A stretch of DNA of 64,000 nt from Haloferax namakaokahaiae (GCF_042663225.1 NZ_JBHTAA010000001.1:310001-374000), one strand, 5' to 3'; positions 42,170 through 51,060 are shown, counted from the first letter of the stretch. Numbers and translations are program-made. The notes: generated from the letters alone by a model not told the origin.

Positions 42170-42382
42170 ATGGCAATCCTCTACACCGAAGAAATCCGCG
42201 ACATGACGCCCGCAGAGCGCGAAGCCGAGCTCGAAGAGCTCGAAACTGAGCTGCTCAACGCGAAGGCAGTCCAGGCGGCAGGTGGCGCACCGGACAACCC
42301 CGGCCGCGTCTCCGAGCTGAAGCGGACCGTCGCCCGAATCAAGACGATTCAGGGCGAAGAAGGCGACTTCGACGACGAATAA
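42170..42382 (+). CDS. rpl29: Ribosomal protein uL29
   Basis: A 70-residue helical-hairpin protein near the exit tunnel, beginning MAILYTEEIRDMTPAER and ending with an acidic tail. It follows uS3 directly (no gap), and its stop overlaps the ATG of the RNase P gene by one base. Confidence 0.97.
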   Translation: MAILYTEEIRDMTPAEREAELEELETELLNAKAVQAAGGAPDNPGRVSELKRTVARIKTIQGEEGDFDDE

Positions 42383-42816
42383 TGTCACTCACACCCGAGA
42401 CCCTCACGCGACACGAACTCAACGGTCTCCACACGGAGGTCGTCGATGCGGCGAACCCCGACCTGGTCGGGATAGCCGGTCGTATCGTCGTCGAGACGAT
42501 GCAGACGTTCCACGTCGATGACGGGACTCGGGTGCGACAGGTGCCCAAACACGGGGCAACGTTCGAATTTGCGATTCCACGCACAGATGAAGCCGCCGAC
42601 GCCGCGAAGGCGTCGGGGACCACGTCCAAACTTCGGTCGGATACTACTGGCGGATTAGATGCCAGTCAGTCTGGTCGGCGCGCCGAGGACCACTCGGCGG
42701 CTTCTCGGGACTCCGAGAATTGCGAGGGCGTGGCCTACGTTACGGTGGATGGCTCACAACTGCTCTCACGACCCGCATTGCGCACCGAAACAAGAGGTAG
42801 CTCGAAATGGCAATAG
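42382..42816 (+). CDS. rnp1: RNase P protein component 1 (Rpp29/Pop4)
   Basis: A 144-residue archaeal Rpp29 with an Sm-like barrel. Typical features are the N-terminal LTRHELNGLHTEVVDA, IAGRIVVETMQTF and VRQVPKHGATFEFAIP. A low-complexity segment (about 68-115; rich in Ala, Ser, Arg, Asp) separates the last strand YVTVDGSQLLSRP; such an insert is absent from most archaeal homologues. The gene is part of the ribosomal operon between uL29 and uS17, a common archaeal order, and overlaps uS17 by 10 bases. Confidence 0.92.
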   Translation: MSLTPETLTRHELNGLHTEVVDAANPDLVGIAGRIVVETMQTFHVDDGTRVRQVPKHGATFEFAIPRTDEAADAAKASGTTSKLRSDTTGGLDASQSGRRAEDHSAASRDSENCEGVAYVTVDGSQLLSRPALRTETRGSSKWQ

Positions 42817-43151
42817 GACTTGACGTTCCAACGCCTCCGGAACCCGATAATCCGGAGGACTACGACTACGACAAGTGTCCGTTCTACGGCTCGCTCTCCG
42901 TCCGGGGTCAGACCCTGGAGGGGACGGTCGTCTCGACGGACATGGCAAAGACCGTCATCGTCGAGCGGGAGTACGACGTATTCGTTCCGAAGTACGACCG
43001 CTACATGAAGCGACGTTCCCGCATCCCGGCACACGTGCCGGGCGTGCTCGAGGGACTCGCTGTCGGTGACGAAGTAACAATTGCGGAGACACGCCCGCTC
43101 TCGAAGACCAAATCCCACGTCGTCGTGGAGGTCATCGGAGGAGACGACTGA
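42807..43151 (+). CDS. rps17: Ribosomal protein uS17
   Basis: A 114-residue OB-fold protein. Conserved parts are FYGSLSVRGQTLEGTVVS, KYDRYMKRRSRIPAHVPG and TIAETRPLSKTKSHVVV. The start ATG lies inside the end of rnp1, and its stop overlaps uL14's ATG (ATGA-like, 43151). Confidence 0.97.
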   Translation: MAIGLDVPTPPEPDNPEDYDYDKCPFYGSLSVRGQTLEGTVVSTDMAKTVIVEREYDVFVPKYDRYMKRRSRIPAHVPGVLEGLAVGDEVTIAETRPLSKTKSHVVVEVIGGDD

Positions 43152-43549
43152 TGGAAGCACTCAAAGCCGACATCACGAAAGGCGTCGCCCGCGGCTCGCT
43201 GATCACGTGCGCCGACAACACCGGCGCGCGCGAACTCAAGGTTATCAGCGTCGCTGGCTACTCCGGCACGAAGAACCGCCACCCCAAAGCAGGCGTCGGT
43301 GACAAGGTGACCGTCTCGGTCACGAAGGGTACGCCCGAAATGCGCCGCCAGGTGCTCGAAGCCGTCATCGTTCGACAGCGGAAATCCATCCGCCGTCCGA
43401 ACGGGACGCGCGTCAAATTCGAGGACAACGCGGCGGTCATCATCGACGAGATGGAAGAACCGCGCGGGACCGAAATCAAGGGTCCCATCGCGCGAGAGGT
43501 GGCCGAACGCTTCGGGAGCATCGCTTCCACTGCGACGATGATCGTATAG
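43151..43549 (+). CDS. rpl14: Ribosomal protein uL14
   Basis: A 132-residue subunit-interface protein. Features are RGSLITCADNTGARELK, KAGVGDKVTVSVTKGTPEMR and the C-terminal RFGSIASTATMIV. Archaeal/eukaryotic form. Confidence 0.98.
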   Translation: MEALKADITKGVARGSLITCADNTGARELKVISVAGYSGTKNRHPKAGVGDKVTVSVTKGTPEMRRQVLEAVIVRQRKSIRRPNGTRVKFEDNAAVIIDEMEEPRGTEIKGPIAREVAERFGSIASTATMIV

Positions 43550-43550
43550 T

Positions 43551-43904
43551 ATGACTCGACAACCACGCAAACAGCGAAACAAGACACGCGACGCACCGCT
43601 CCACGAGCGGCACAAGCAGGTCCGCGCGACGCTGTCCGACGACCTCCGCGAGGAGTACGGCCAGCGCAACGTCCGCGTCAACGCGGGCGACACCGTGGAG
43701 GTTCTCCGCGGCGACTTCGCCGGCGAAGAAGGCGAAGTCACCGAGGTTGACCTCACTGACACCGTCATCTACGTCGAAGGCGTCACCGTTGCAAAGGCCG
43801 ACGGCGAAGAGGTCCAACGACCCCTTCAGGCCAGCAACGTTCGCGTGACCGAGCTGGACCTCGAGGACGACGTCCGCGAGGCCCGACTTGAGGAGGATAA
43901 CTAA
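43551..43904 (+). CDS. rpl24: Ribosomal protein uL24
   Basis: A 117-residue KOW-domain protein. The KOW loop is VRVNAGDTVEVLRGDFAGEEG, and the basic N-terminus is MTRQPRKQRNKTRDAPLHER. Its stop codon overlaps the eS4 start (TAATG). Confidence 0.97.
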   Translation: MTRQPRKQRNKTRDAPLHERHKQVRATLSDDLREEYGQRNVRVNAGDTVEVLRGDFAGEEGEVTEVDLTDTVIYVEGVTVAKADGEEVQRPLQASNVRVTELDLEDDVREARLEEDN

Positions 43905-44605
43905 TGACTCGACACCAGAAACGACTGTCCGTACCGAAGTCCTGGCCGGTCGAGCGCAAGGAAGGAACGTTCACGGTCAAAGCCGGAGCCGGCCCGCACG
44001 GCAAGGCAGGGGTTCCCCTGCTCATCGTCCTGCGCGACGTCCTCGGCTACGTGGACTCCAAGAAGGAAGCGCAGTACGCGCTCAACCAGCAGAGCGTCCT
44101 CGTGAACGGCGACGTCGTCTCCGACGTCCGCCGTCCCATCGGGATGTTCGACATCCTGGCGTTCGACGAGCGTGACGAATTCTACCGCGTCTTCCCCGAC
44201 GAAGGTGGTCGTCTCGCACTCAGCCCCATCGATGCCGACTCGGCATCCAGCCGGCTCGGGAAAATCGTCCGCAAGAACCAGGTCAAGGGTGGCAAGTTCC
44301 AGCTCACCCTTCACGATGGCTCGACGCTCGTCATCGACGACGCCTCGGAGTACGACAACAAGGACTCCATCGTCATCGACAACGAGTCGAAAGACATCGT
44401 CGCACACTTCTCCTACGAGGAGGGTGCACTCGTGACGGCTATCGCCGGCTCCCACGCCGGTGAAATCGGAGAGGTCTCCGAAATCATCGTCACGCCTGGC
44501 AGCGGAAACAACTCGGTCGTCGTCGAAACGGAAGACGGCGGCTTCGAGACCATCGAACCCTACGTGGTCACCATCGACGAGAAGTTCGCAGGTGATGACG
44601 AATGA
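43904..44605 (+). CDS. rps4e: Ribosomal protein eS4
   Basis: A 233-residue archaeal/eukaryotic small-subunit protein with an S4 RNA-binding domain, the central RS4NT-like part, and a KOW-type end. Features are TRHQKRLSVPKSWPVERKEG at the N-terminus, and VLVNGDVVSDVRRPIGMFDI. It overlaps uL5 by 4 bases (ATGA). Confidence 0.97.
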   Translation: MTRHQKRLSVPKSWPVERKEGTFTVKAGAGPHGKAGVPLLIVLRDVLGYVDSKKEAQYALNQQSVLVNGDVVSDVRRPIGMFDILAFDERDEFYRVFPDEGGRLALSPIDADSASSRLGKIVRKNQVKGGKFQLTLHDGSTLVIDDASEYDNKDSIVIDNESKDIVAHFSYEEGALVTAIAGSHAGEIGEVSEIIVTPGSGNNSVVVETEDGGFETIEPYVVTIDEKFAGDDE

Positions 44606-45120
44606 GCGAGAGTGAAGTCCACGAGATGCGCCAAGCGCGCATCGAGAAGGTCGTCGTCCACATGGGCGTCGGCGAAGGTGGTCGCACGCTCGCCAAAGCC
44701 GAGGACATCCTCGAAGAAGTCACGGGCCAGCAGAGTGTTCGTACCATCTCTGGCCGTGCCTCGCAGGACTTCGGCATGCGCCGCGGCGAACCCGTCGGCG
44801 CGAAGGTCACGCTCCGCGGTGAGCAGGCAGTTTCGTTCCTCGAAACCGCACTGCCCATCGCCGACCTCTCGTACTCGTCGTTCGACGAGACGGGTAACTT
44901 CGGATTCGGTGTCGAAGAGCACACCGAGTTCCCGAGCCAGGAGTACGACCCGCAGATCGGTATCTTCGGACTGGACGTGACGGTCAACCTCGTCCGCCCC
45001 GGCTACCGAGTGAAAAAGCGCGACAAGCGCGCTCGTCAGATTCCGTCTGCACACCGCATGACGGTTGACGATGCCGTCGCGTTCCTCGAATCCACCTTTG
45101 ACGTGGAGGTCACAGAATGA
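44602..45120 (+). CDS. rpl5: Ribosomal protein uL5
   Basis: A 172-residue 5S-rRNA-binding protein of the central protuberance. Conserved parts are KVVVHMGVGEGGRTLAKAED, RRGEPVGAKVTLRGEQAVSF and the C-terminal FGLDVTVNLVRPGYR. Its stop overlaps the ATG of uS14. Confidence 0.97.
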   Translation: MSESEVHEMRQARIEKVVVHMGVGEGGRTLAKAEDILEEVTGQQSVRTISGRASQDFGMRRGEPVGAKVTLRGEQAVSFLETALPIADLSYSSFDETGNFGFGVEEHTEFPSQEYDPQIGIFGLDVTVNLVRPGYRVKKRDKRARQIPSAHRMTVDDAVAFLESTFDVEVTE

Positions 45121-45293
45121 GCGACAGCGAAACAGAACAGACGGGCGAGCACGCAACCCAGCGCACCGGCCAGCAGAACGAGTGCCGACGCTGCGGTCGG
45201 AAACAGGGACTTGTCGGCAAGTACGACATCAACCTGTGCCGTCAGTGCTTCCGAGAGATTGCCCGCGAAATGGGATTCAAGAAGTACCGATAA
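45117..45293 (+). CDS. rps14: Ribosomal protein uS14
   Basis: A 58-residue zinc-binding uS14. The zinc site is formed by ECRRCGRKQGLVGKYDINLC and RQCFRE, with four cysteines in two CxxC pairs. Starts at 45117, overlapping the uL5 stop by four bases, and ends three bases before uS8. Very short but certain from context and motif. Confidence 0.95.
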   Translation: MSDSETEQTGEHATQRTGQQNECRRCGRKQGLVGKYDINLCRQCFREIAREMGFKKYR

Positions 45294-45296
45294 GCA

Positions 45297-45689
45297 ATGG
45301 CTGACAACGACCCACTCAGTAACGCACTCTCCGGCGTGGACAACGCAGAGAGTGTCGGACACCTGTCCCACGAGATCCAGCCCGCCTCGAACATCATCGG
45401 CTCCGTCCTCGAAGTCTTCTACGACCGAGGATACATCGACGGCTTCGAGTTCGTCGATGACGGTAAGGCCGGCCTGTTCGAGGTCGAACTAAAAGGCGCT
45501 ATCAACGAATGTGGCGTCGTTAAGCCCCGCTACTCCGCGGGTGCCGACGACTTCGAGAAATGGGAGAAGCGATTCCTCCCTGCCCGCGACTACGGGGCAC
45601 TCATCGTCACGACGAGCCACGGCGTCATGAGCCACTACGAGGCCCGCGAAGAGGGCATCGGTGGCCAGATCATCGCCTACGTCTACTAG
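45297..45689 (+). CDS. rps8: Ribosomal protein uS8
   Basis: A 130-residue protein binding the central 16S rRNA domain. It ends with the conserved LIVTTSHGVMSHYEAREEGIGGQ segment, and has VLEVFYDRGYIDGFEFVDDG in the middle. Archaeal form. Confidence 0.97.
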   Translation: MADNDPLSNALSGVDNAESVGHLSHEIQPASNIIGSVLEVFYDRGYIDGFEFVDDGKAGLFEVELKGAINECGVVKPRYSAGADDFEKWEKRFLPARDYGALIVTTSHGVMSHYEAREEGIGGQIIAYVY

Positions 45690-45693
45690 AACA

Positions 45694-46230
45694 ATGAGCC
45701 GAATAGAAATCCAAATCCCGGACGACGTATCCGCCGAGGTTTCCAACCTCGAACTCACCGTCGAGGGGTCCAACGGAAGCGTCACCAAGCGCCTCTGGTA
45801 CCCCAACGTCTCGGTTTCCGTCGAAGACGGTTCCGTGGTCATCGAGAGCGACGTCGAGAACGCGAAGACGAACGCGACTATCGGCACCTTCGAGAGCCAC
45901 GTCGAGAACATGCTCCACGGCGTCACCGACGGCTGGGAGTACAAGATGGAAGTTCACTACGCTCACTTCCCGATGCAAGTGAGCGAGGAAGGTGGCGACG
46001 TCGTCATCAAGAACTTCCTCGGTGAGAAGTCCCCACGACGGACGCCCGTCCGTGGAGACACCAACGTACAGATCGACGGCGAAGAACTGACGCTTTCCGG
46101 CCCCTCGAAAGAGGACGTCGGGCAGACCGCCGCCGACATCGAACAACTCACGCGCGTCAAGGACAAGGACACTCGCGTGTTCACCGACGGCGTGTACATC
46201 ACACAGAAGCCCACGACTGGTGATGCCTAA
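45694..46230 (+). CDS. rpl6: Ribosomal protein uL6
   Basis: A 178-residue protein with two similar domains, near the GTPase-associated region. The ATG at 45694 gives MSRIEIQIPDDVSAEVSN, the normal archaeal N-terminus; the upstream open frame overlaps uS8. C-terminal signature: VKDKDTRVFTDGVYITQK. Stop overlaps the ATG of eL32. Confidence 0.97.
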   Translation: MSRIEIQIPDDVSAEVSNLELTVEGSNGSVTKRLWYPNVSVSVEDGSVVIESDVENAKTNATIGTFESHVENMLHGVTDGWEYKMEVHYAHFPMQVSEEGGDVVIKNFLGEKSPRRTPVRGDTNVQIDGEELTLSGPSKEDVGQTAADIEQLTRVKDKDTRVFTDGVYITQKPTTGDA

Positions 46231-46940
46231 TGTCTGAAGAAATCACTGAACTCGAAGACATCAGCGGTGTCGGCCCGTCGAAGGCCGATTCGCTCCGCGA
46301 AGCTGGCTTCGAATCTGTCGAAGACGTCAAGGCCGCAAGCCAGTCCGATCTGGCCGAAGTCGAAGGCATCGGCAACGCGCTCGCCGCGCGTATCAAAGCA
46401 GACGTCGGCGCCCTCGAAGTCTCCGAAGAGACGGAGGCAGAGGTCGAAGACGAGACCGAAGAAGCCGAAGCCGAAGAAGAAGCAGAAGAAGACGTCGAAA
46501 CGGAGCTTCAGCCCCGCGGTCACGTGGACAAGAAGCCCCAGCTCGACGACGACACTGCTCGTGCGCTGACGCAGAAACTGCGCGAGGGTAAGCCGCAGTT
46601 CAACCGTCAGGACTACCACAAGAAGATTCGCACGCCCACCTCGTGGCGGCGTCCCCGTGGTGGTCTCTCGAAGCAGCGTATCGGCATCAAGGGCAAAGGC
46701 CCGAAGGTCGAAGCAGGCTACCGCACGCCCAAGGCGGCACGCGGCCTGCACCCGTCCGGCTTCGAAGAAGTCCGCGTCCACAACGTGGACGACCTCGAAG
46801 GCGTAGACGGCGACGTTCAGGCTGTACGCATCGCATCGAAGGTCGGCGCTCGCAAGCGCGAGCAGATCGAAGACGAGTGTGAGGACCGCGAGATTCGCGT
46901 CCTCAACCCCACCTACGTCGAAGTCGAGGTGGATAACTGA
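46230..46940 (+). CDS. rpl32e: Ribosomal protein eL32 with N-terminal helix-hairpin-helix domain
   Basis: A 236-residue protein. The normal eL32 fold is at the C-terminus (about 110-236: KPQFNRQDYHKKIRTPTSWR, ARGLHPSGFEEVRVHNV). In front is a helix-hairpin-helix pair (1-55; DISGVGPSKADSLREAGF and GIGNALAARI), like the Rad51/RNA polymerase HhH modules, then an acidic Glu-rich linker (about 65-95). Haloarchaea are known to carry this extension; its role is unclear. Confidence 0.96.
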   Translation: MSEEITELEDISGVGPSKADSLREAGFESVEDVKAASQSDLAEVEGIGNALAARIKADVGALEVSEETEAEVEDETEEAEAEEEAEEDVETELQPRGHVDKKPQLDDDTARALTQKLREGKPQFNRQDYHKKIRTPTSWRRPRGGLSKQRIGIKGKGPKVEAGYRTPKAARGLHPSGFEEVRVHNVDDLEGVDGDVQAVRIASKVGARKREQIEDECEDREIRVLNPTYVEVEVDN

Positions 46941-47395
46941 TGACGGACCTGAAAGCACAGAAGCGAATGGCTGCCGACGTCCTCGACGTTGGCAAGGGTC
47001 GCGTTTGGTTCGACCCCGAGGCACAGGCCGACATCGCGGAGGCCATCACGCGCGAAGACATCCGTGAACTCGTCGAAGAGGGCACGATTCGCGCCGAGGA
47101 CGCGAAGGGCAACTCCAAGGGTCGCGCACGCGAGCGCGCCGCCAAGCGTTCCTACGGCCACCGCAAGGGTGCCGGCTCCCGCAAGGGTCGTTCCGGCGCT
47201 CGACAGAACAAGAAAGACGCATGGGTCAGCCGCATCCGCGCCCAGCGCCGTCGCCTCAAGGAGCTTCGTGACGAGGGAACGCTCGACCGTTCCCAGTACC
47301 GCGAAGTGTACAACAAGGCGTCCGGTGGCGAATTCGACAGCGTGGACCGGCTCGAAGCATACATCCAGAACAACTACCAGGTGGAGATTCAATAA
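46940..47395 (+). CDS. rpl19e: Ribosomal protein eL19
   Basis: A 151-residue protein. Conserved segments are LKAQKRMAADVLDVGKGRVW, KRSYGHRKGAGSRKGRSGAR and RAQRRRLKELRDEGTL. Archaeal/eukaryotic specific. One-base overlaps with both neighbours. Confidence 0.97.
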   Translation: MTDLKAQKRMAADVLDVGKGRVWFDPEAQADIAEAITREDIRELVEEGTIRAEDAKGNSKGRARERAAKRSYGHRKGAGSRKGRSGARQNKKDAWVSRIRAQRRRLKELRDEGTLDRSQYREVYNKASGGEFDSVDRLEAYIQNNYQVEIQ

Positions 47396-47949
47396 TGGCG
47401 ACAGGACCACGATACAAGGTTCCGATGCGTCGTCGCCGCGAAGTCCGGACGGACTACCATCAAAGGTTGCGCCTGCTGAAATCGGGTAAACCCCGCCTCG
47501 TTGCTCGCGTGAGCAACAAGCACGTCAGGGCGCAGCTGGTCACGCCGGGCCCACAGGGCGACGAAACGCACGCTGCAGCGACCTCTGCCGACCTCGCCGA
47601 GTACGGCTGGGAAGCCCCGACGGGCAACCTCCCCAGTGCGTACCTCACGGGGTACCTGGCAGGCAAACGGGCACTGGCCGCCGGCGTCGAGGAAGCGGTC
47701 CTCGACATCGGTCTCAACACGGCCTCGCCCGGGAACAAGGTCTTCGCAGTGCAGGAAGGAGCAATCGACGCTGGCCTCGAAATCCCCCACAGTGAAGCCG
47801 TACTCGCAGACTGGGACCGCAACCGCGGCGTCCACATCGCAGAGTACGCAGAGCAGCTCGACGAGCCGCTCTACAGTGGAGAGTTCGATGCCACGAACCT
47901 TCCCGACCACTTCGACGAAGTGCTCGGGAATCTTCAGGAGGACGAATGA
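47395..47949 (+). CDS. rpl18: Ribosomal protein uL18
   Basis: A 184-residue 5S-binding protein of archaeal/eukaryotic (L5e) type. Features are ATGPRYKVPMRRRREVRTDY, LRLLKSGKPRLVARVSNKH and TASPGNKVFAVQEGA. Stop overlaps uS5's ATG by four bases. Confidence 0.97.
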   Translation: MATGPRYKVPMRRRREVRTDYHQRLRLLKSGKPRLVARVSNKHVRAQLVTPGPQGDETHAAATSADLAEYGWEAPTGNLPSAYLTGYLAGKRALAAGVEEAVLDIGLNTASPGNKVFAVQEGAIDAGLEIPHSEAVLADWDRNRGVHIAEYAEQLDEPLYSGEFDATNLPDHFDEVLGNLQEDE

Positions 47950-48590
47950 GCAGAAACAACAACGGCTGGGAGCCGCGAACGCGGCTCGGCCGCATGGTGC
48001 AGAACGGCGACGTCACGTCGATGGACCAGGCGCTCGAATCCGGGCTTCCCCTCAAGGAACCCCAGATCGTCGATCAACTCCTCCCCGGACTGGAGGACGA
48101 AGTGCTCGACATCAACATGGTCCAGCGCATGACCGACTCTGGCCGCCGGGTGAAGTTCCGGTGTGTCTGTGCTGTCGGTAACCGTGACGGCTACCTCGGC
48201 TACGCTGAAGCCCGCGACGACCAGGTCGGCGGTGCGATTCAGAAAGCCATCGAGGTGGCGAAACTGAACATCATCAAGGTAGACCGCGGCTCTGGGTCGT
48301 GGGAAGACCGCGCAGGCGGTGTCAACTCCCTCTCGCGCAAAGCAGAAGGGAAGGCTGGCTCCGTGACGGTCAAAATCATCCCCGCCCCGCAGGGTCTCGG
48401 CCTTGCGGCAGCAGAGACGGTCCGCAACATCCTCGAACTCGCAGGCGTCCAAGACGCTTGGACCAAGAGCGACGGGAACACGCGGACGACGGTCAACCTC
48501 GCCAAGGCGACGTACAACGCGCTGAAGAACGCTTCGCAGTCCCGGACGCCACGCCGCGCGCGTGAAATCCGACGTGAGGTGAGCGAATAA
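47946..48590 (+). CDS. rps5: Ribosomal protein uS5
   Basis: A 214-residue decoding-site protein with the N-terminal dsRBD-like part (FRCVCAVGNRDGYLGYAEAR) and C-terminal domain with APQGLGLAAAETVRNILELA. Archaeal form with a longer N-terminus. Confidence 0.97.
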   Translation: MSRNNNGWEPRTRLGRMVQNGDVTSMDQALESGLPLKEPQIVDQLLPGLEDEVLDINMVQRMTDSGRRVKFRCVCAVGNRDGYLGYAEARDDQVGGAIQKAIEVAKLNIIKVDRGSGSWEDRAGGVNSLSRKAEGKAGSVTVKIIPAPQGLGLAAAETVRNILELAGVQDAWTKSDGNTRTTVNLAKATYNALKNASQSRTPRRAREIRREVSE

Positions 48591-49054
48591 TGCAGGCTAT
48601 CGTTCAGCTTCGCGGTGAAGTCAACATGGCCCAGGACGTTCGTGACACGCTGGAGATGCTCAACATCAACCGCGTGAACCACGCGACGTTCGTCCCGGAG
48701 AACGACGCCTACCGAGGAATGATTACGAAGGTCAACGATTACGTCGCACATGGTTCGCCCAGTGTCGAAATCGTCGCCGAACTCATCAGCACGCGCGCGG
48801 AGCCGCTCGAAGGCTCGGCCGACATCGACGATGAGTGGCTCTCGGAGAACACCGACTACGACGACGTCGCCTCGCTCGCGCAGGCTATCGTCGATGAGGA
48901 GACGACCCTCCGCGAACAGGGTCTCTCCCCGGTGCTTCGTCTGCACCCGCCACGCGGCGGTCACCGCGGCCAGAAGCACGTCACCAAGGAAGGTGGCCAG
49001 CTCGGTAAGCACGAGACCGACCAAATCGACGAACTGCTGGAGGCAATGCGATGA
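48590..49054 (+). CDS. rpl30: Ribosomal protein uL30
   Basis: A 154-residue archaeal uL30. It starts MQAIVQLRGEVNMAQDVRDT and ends with LRLHPPRGGHRGQKHVTKEG, as typical for archaea (longer than bacterial L30). Its stop overlaps uL15's ATG (ATGA). Confidence 0.97.
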   Translation: MQAIVQLRGEVNMAQDVRDTLEMLNINRVNHATFVPENDAYRGMITKVNDYVAHGSPSVEIVAELISTRAEPLEGSADIDDEWLSENTDYDDVASLAQAIVDEETTLREQGLSPVLRLHPPRGGHRGQKHVTKEGGQLGKHETDQIDELLEAMR

Positions 49055-49545
49055 CGTCTAAGAAACGACGACAGCGCGGCTCGCGCACCCACAGCGGTGG
49101 TACCCACAAGAACCGGCGCGGCGCCGGTCACCGTGGTGGCCGCGGCCGTGCCGGACGCGACAAGCACGAGTTCCACAACTACGAGCCGCTCGGCAAACAC
49201 GGCTTCAAGCGCCCCGACGTCCTCCAGGACGAGGTCGCCGAAGTCAAAGTCCAGAAGCTCGACGAGGACGCCGCACTCCTCGCCGCCGACGGCGTTGCCG
49301 AGAAGGACGGCGACACCTACACCATCGACGCCCGCGACGTAGCCGAAGACGGCTGGGACGTGGACGTCGTGAAGGTCCTCGGTGGCGGGCAGGTCCGCAA
49401 CGAACTCAACGTCGTTGCCGACGCCTTCACCGCAGGTGCCGTCGAACGCATCGAATCGGCTGGCGGAAGTGTCGAACTTTCTGAGCGCGCTCAGGAAGCC
49501 GAAGACGCCGACGAAGCCGAAGCAGAGACGGAAGACGAGGAATAA
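49051..49545 (+). CDS. rpl15: Ribosomal protein uL15
   Basis: A 164-residue protein. The basic N-terminal tail KKRRQRGSRTHSGGTHKNRR and GAGHRGGRGRAGRDKHEF are typical, and the acidic last 20 residues are haloarchaeal. It is the last ribosomal gene; secY follows after 3 bases. Confidence 0.97.
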   Translation: MTSKKRRQRGSRTHSGGTHKNRRGAGHRGGRGRAGRDKHEFHNYEPLGKHGFKRPDVLQDEVAEVKVQKLDEDAALLAADGVAEKDGDTYTIDARDVAEDGWDVDVVKVLGGGQVRNELNVVADAFTAGAVERIESAGGSVELSERAQEAEDADEAEAETEDEE

Positions 49546-49548
49546 CTC

Positions 49549-51015
49549 ATGGGATGGAAGGACGCCGCTGAACCTGTGCTGACGCGGATGCCCGCAGTTG
49601 CGCGACCGGAGGGACACGTACCGTTCCGCCGGAAGCTCACCTGGACGGGTGGCATCCTCGTCTTGTACTTCTTCCTGACGAACGTGACGCTGTTCGGTCT
49701 CGATGCCGGTTCCGCGAACGACCTGTTCGGTCAGTTCCGGTCCATCTTGGCCGGCCAGCAAGGGTCGGTGCTCCAACTGGGTATCGGTCCAATCGTCACG
49801 GCGAGCATCGTCCTGCAACTCTTGGGCGGTGCCGACCTGCTCGGGCTAGACACGAACGACCCGCGTGACCAGATCCTCTACCAGGGTCTCCAAAAGCTGC
49901 TCGTCGTGGTCATGATCGTCCTGACGGGCCTCCCGATGGTGTTCGCTGGCGGCTTCCTGCCGGCAGATACGCAGGTCGCCCAGTCGCTGGGTATCGGCGT
50001 CGGTGGCGTGAAAACGCTCATCTTCGCCCAAATCGCCGTCGGTGGTGTCCTCATCCTGTTCATGGACGAGATTGTCAGCAAGTGGGGCGTCGGCTCCGGT
50101 GTTGGGCTGTTCATCATCGCCGGTGTCAGCCAACAGCTCGTCGGTGGGCTGTTCAGCTGGCAGGGACTCGGCGGTGCGTCGGGCTTCTTCCCGACGTGGA
50201 TTGGCATCGTCACCGGTGCGGTCCAACTGCCAACGTCGCCGACCGACCTCGCATCGACGCTGATCCTCGGTCAGGGACAACTGCTCGCGCTCGTCACGAC
50301 GGTCCTCATCTTCGGCATCGTCGTGTACGCCGAGAGTGTTCGCGTCGAGATTCCCCTCTCGCACGCTCGTGTGAAGGGTGCTCGCGGACGCTTCCCGGTC
50401 AAGCTCATCTACGCGAGCGTCCTGCCGATGATTCTCGTTCGCGCCCTGCAGGCGAACATCCAGTTCCTCGGGCGCATCCTCGATAGCCAGTGGGCGGGTA
50501 TGCCCGCATGGCTCGGTCAGTACACGCAGGGCACCGTCACCGGTGGCCTGTTCTACTACCTCGCGCCCATCCAGTCGCGTGCCGACTGGATGTGGTTCCT
50601 CGGGCTCACCTCGGCCGACCCCTTGGACATCATGATTCGCGTCGCTATCGACCTCATCTTCATGATCGTCGGTGGCGCGATATTCGCGGTGTTCTGGGTC
50701 GAAACGTCCGGGATGGGTCCCGACGCGACCGCACGGCAGATTCAGAACTCCGGGATGCAGATTCCCGGCTTCCGTCGCAACCCACAGGTCATCGAGAAGG
50801 TCATGGAGCGGTACATCCCGCAAGTGACCGTCATCGGTGGCGCGCTCGTCGGGCTACTCGCCGTCATGGCGAACATGCTCGGCACCATCGGAGCCGTCTC
50901 CGGGACGGGGCTGCTCCTTACGGTCTCCATCACGTACAAGCTGTACGAGGAGATCGCCGAGGAACAGCTCATGGAGATGCACCCGATGATGCGCCAGATG
51001 TTCGGTTCGGAATAA
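49549..51015 (+). CDS. secY: Preprotein translocase subunit SecY
   Basis: A 488-residue channel of the Sec translocon with ten membrane helices, forming the SecYEG(beta) protein-conducting pore. The plug helix region is near ATSIVLQLLGGADLLGL-like sequence (VTASIVLQLLGGADLLG), the cytoplasmic loop with VEIPLSHARVKGARGRFPVK binds the ribosome, and FWVETSGMGPDATARQIQNS precedes TM9. It closes the operon, giving co-expression of ribosome and translocon. A hairpin follows. Confidence 0.98.
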   Translation: MGWKDAAEPVLTRMPAVARPEGHVPFRRKLTWTGGILVLYFFLTNVTLFGLDAGSANDLFGQFRSILAGQQGSVLQLGIGPIVTASIVLQLLGGADLLGLDTNDPRDQILYQGLQKLLVVVMIVLTGLPMVFAGGFLPADTQVAQSLGIGVGGVKTLIFAQIAVGGVLILFMDEIVSKWGVGSGVGLFIIAGVSQQLVGGLFSWQGLGGASGFFPTWIGIVTGAVQLPTSPTDLASTLILGQGQLLALVTTVLIFGIVVYAESVRVEIPLSHARVKGARGRFPVKLIYASVLPMILVRALQANIQFLGRILDSQWAGMPAWLGQYTQGTVTGGLFYYLAPIQSRADWMWFLGLTSADPLDIMIRVAIDLIFMIVGGAIFAVFWVETSGMGPDATARQIQNSGMQIPGFRRNPQVIEKVMERYIPQVTVIGGALVGLLAVMANMLGTIGAVSGTGLLLTVSITYKLYEEIAEEQLMEMHPMMRQMFGSE

Positions 51016-51029
51016 CGGACGTCTGAACC

Positions 51030-51060
51030 TCGGCCGCTCTTCGGCCGAATTCACTTTCTT
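51030..51060 (+). terminator. Terminator after secY
   Basis: A perfect 7-base stem TCGGCCG/CGGCCGA with loop CTCTT (51030-51048), followed by a T-rich tract TTCACTTTCTT. Its position 14 bases after the stop fits an end of the S10-spc operon. Confidence 0.6.

Noticed and set aside
40955..42388. 477-codon minus-strand frame opposite uL22/uS3, Phe- and Leu-rich
   Set aside because: The Phe/Leu richness is the complement of the GAA/GAG-rich acidic tail of uS3, not a membrane protein.
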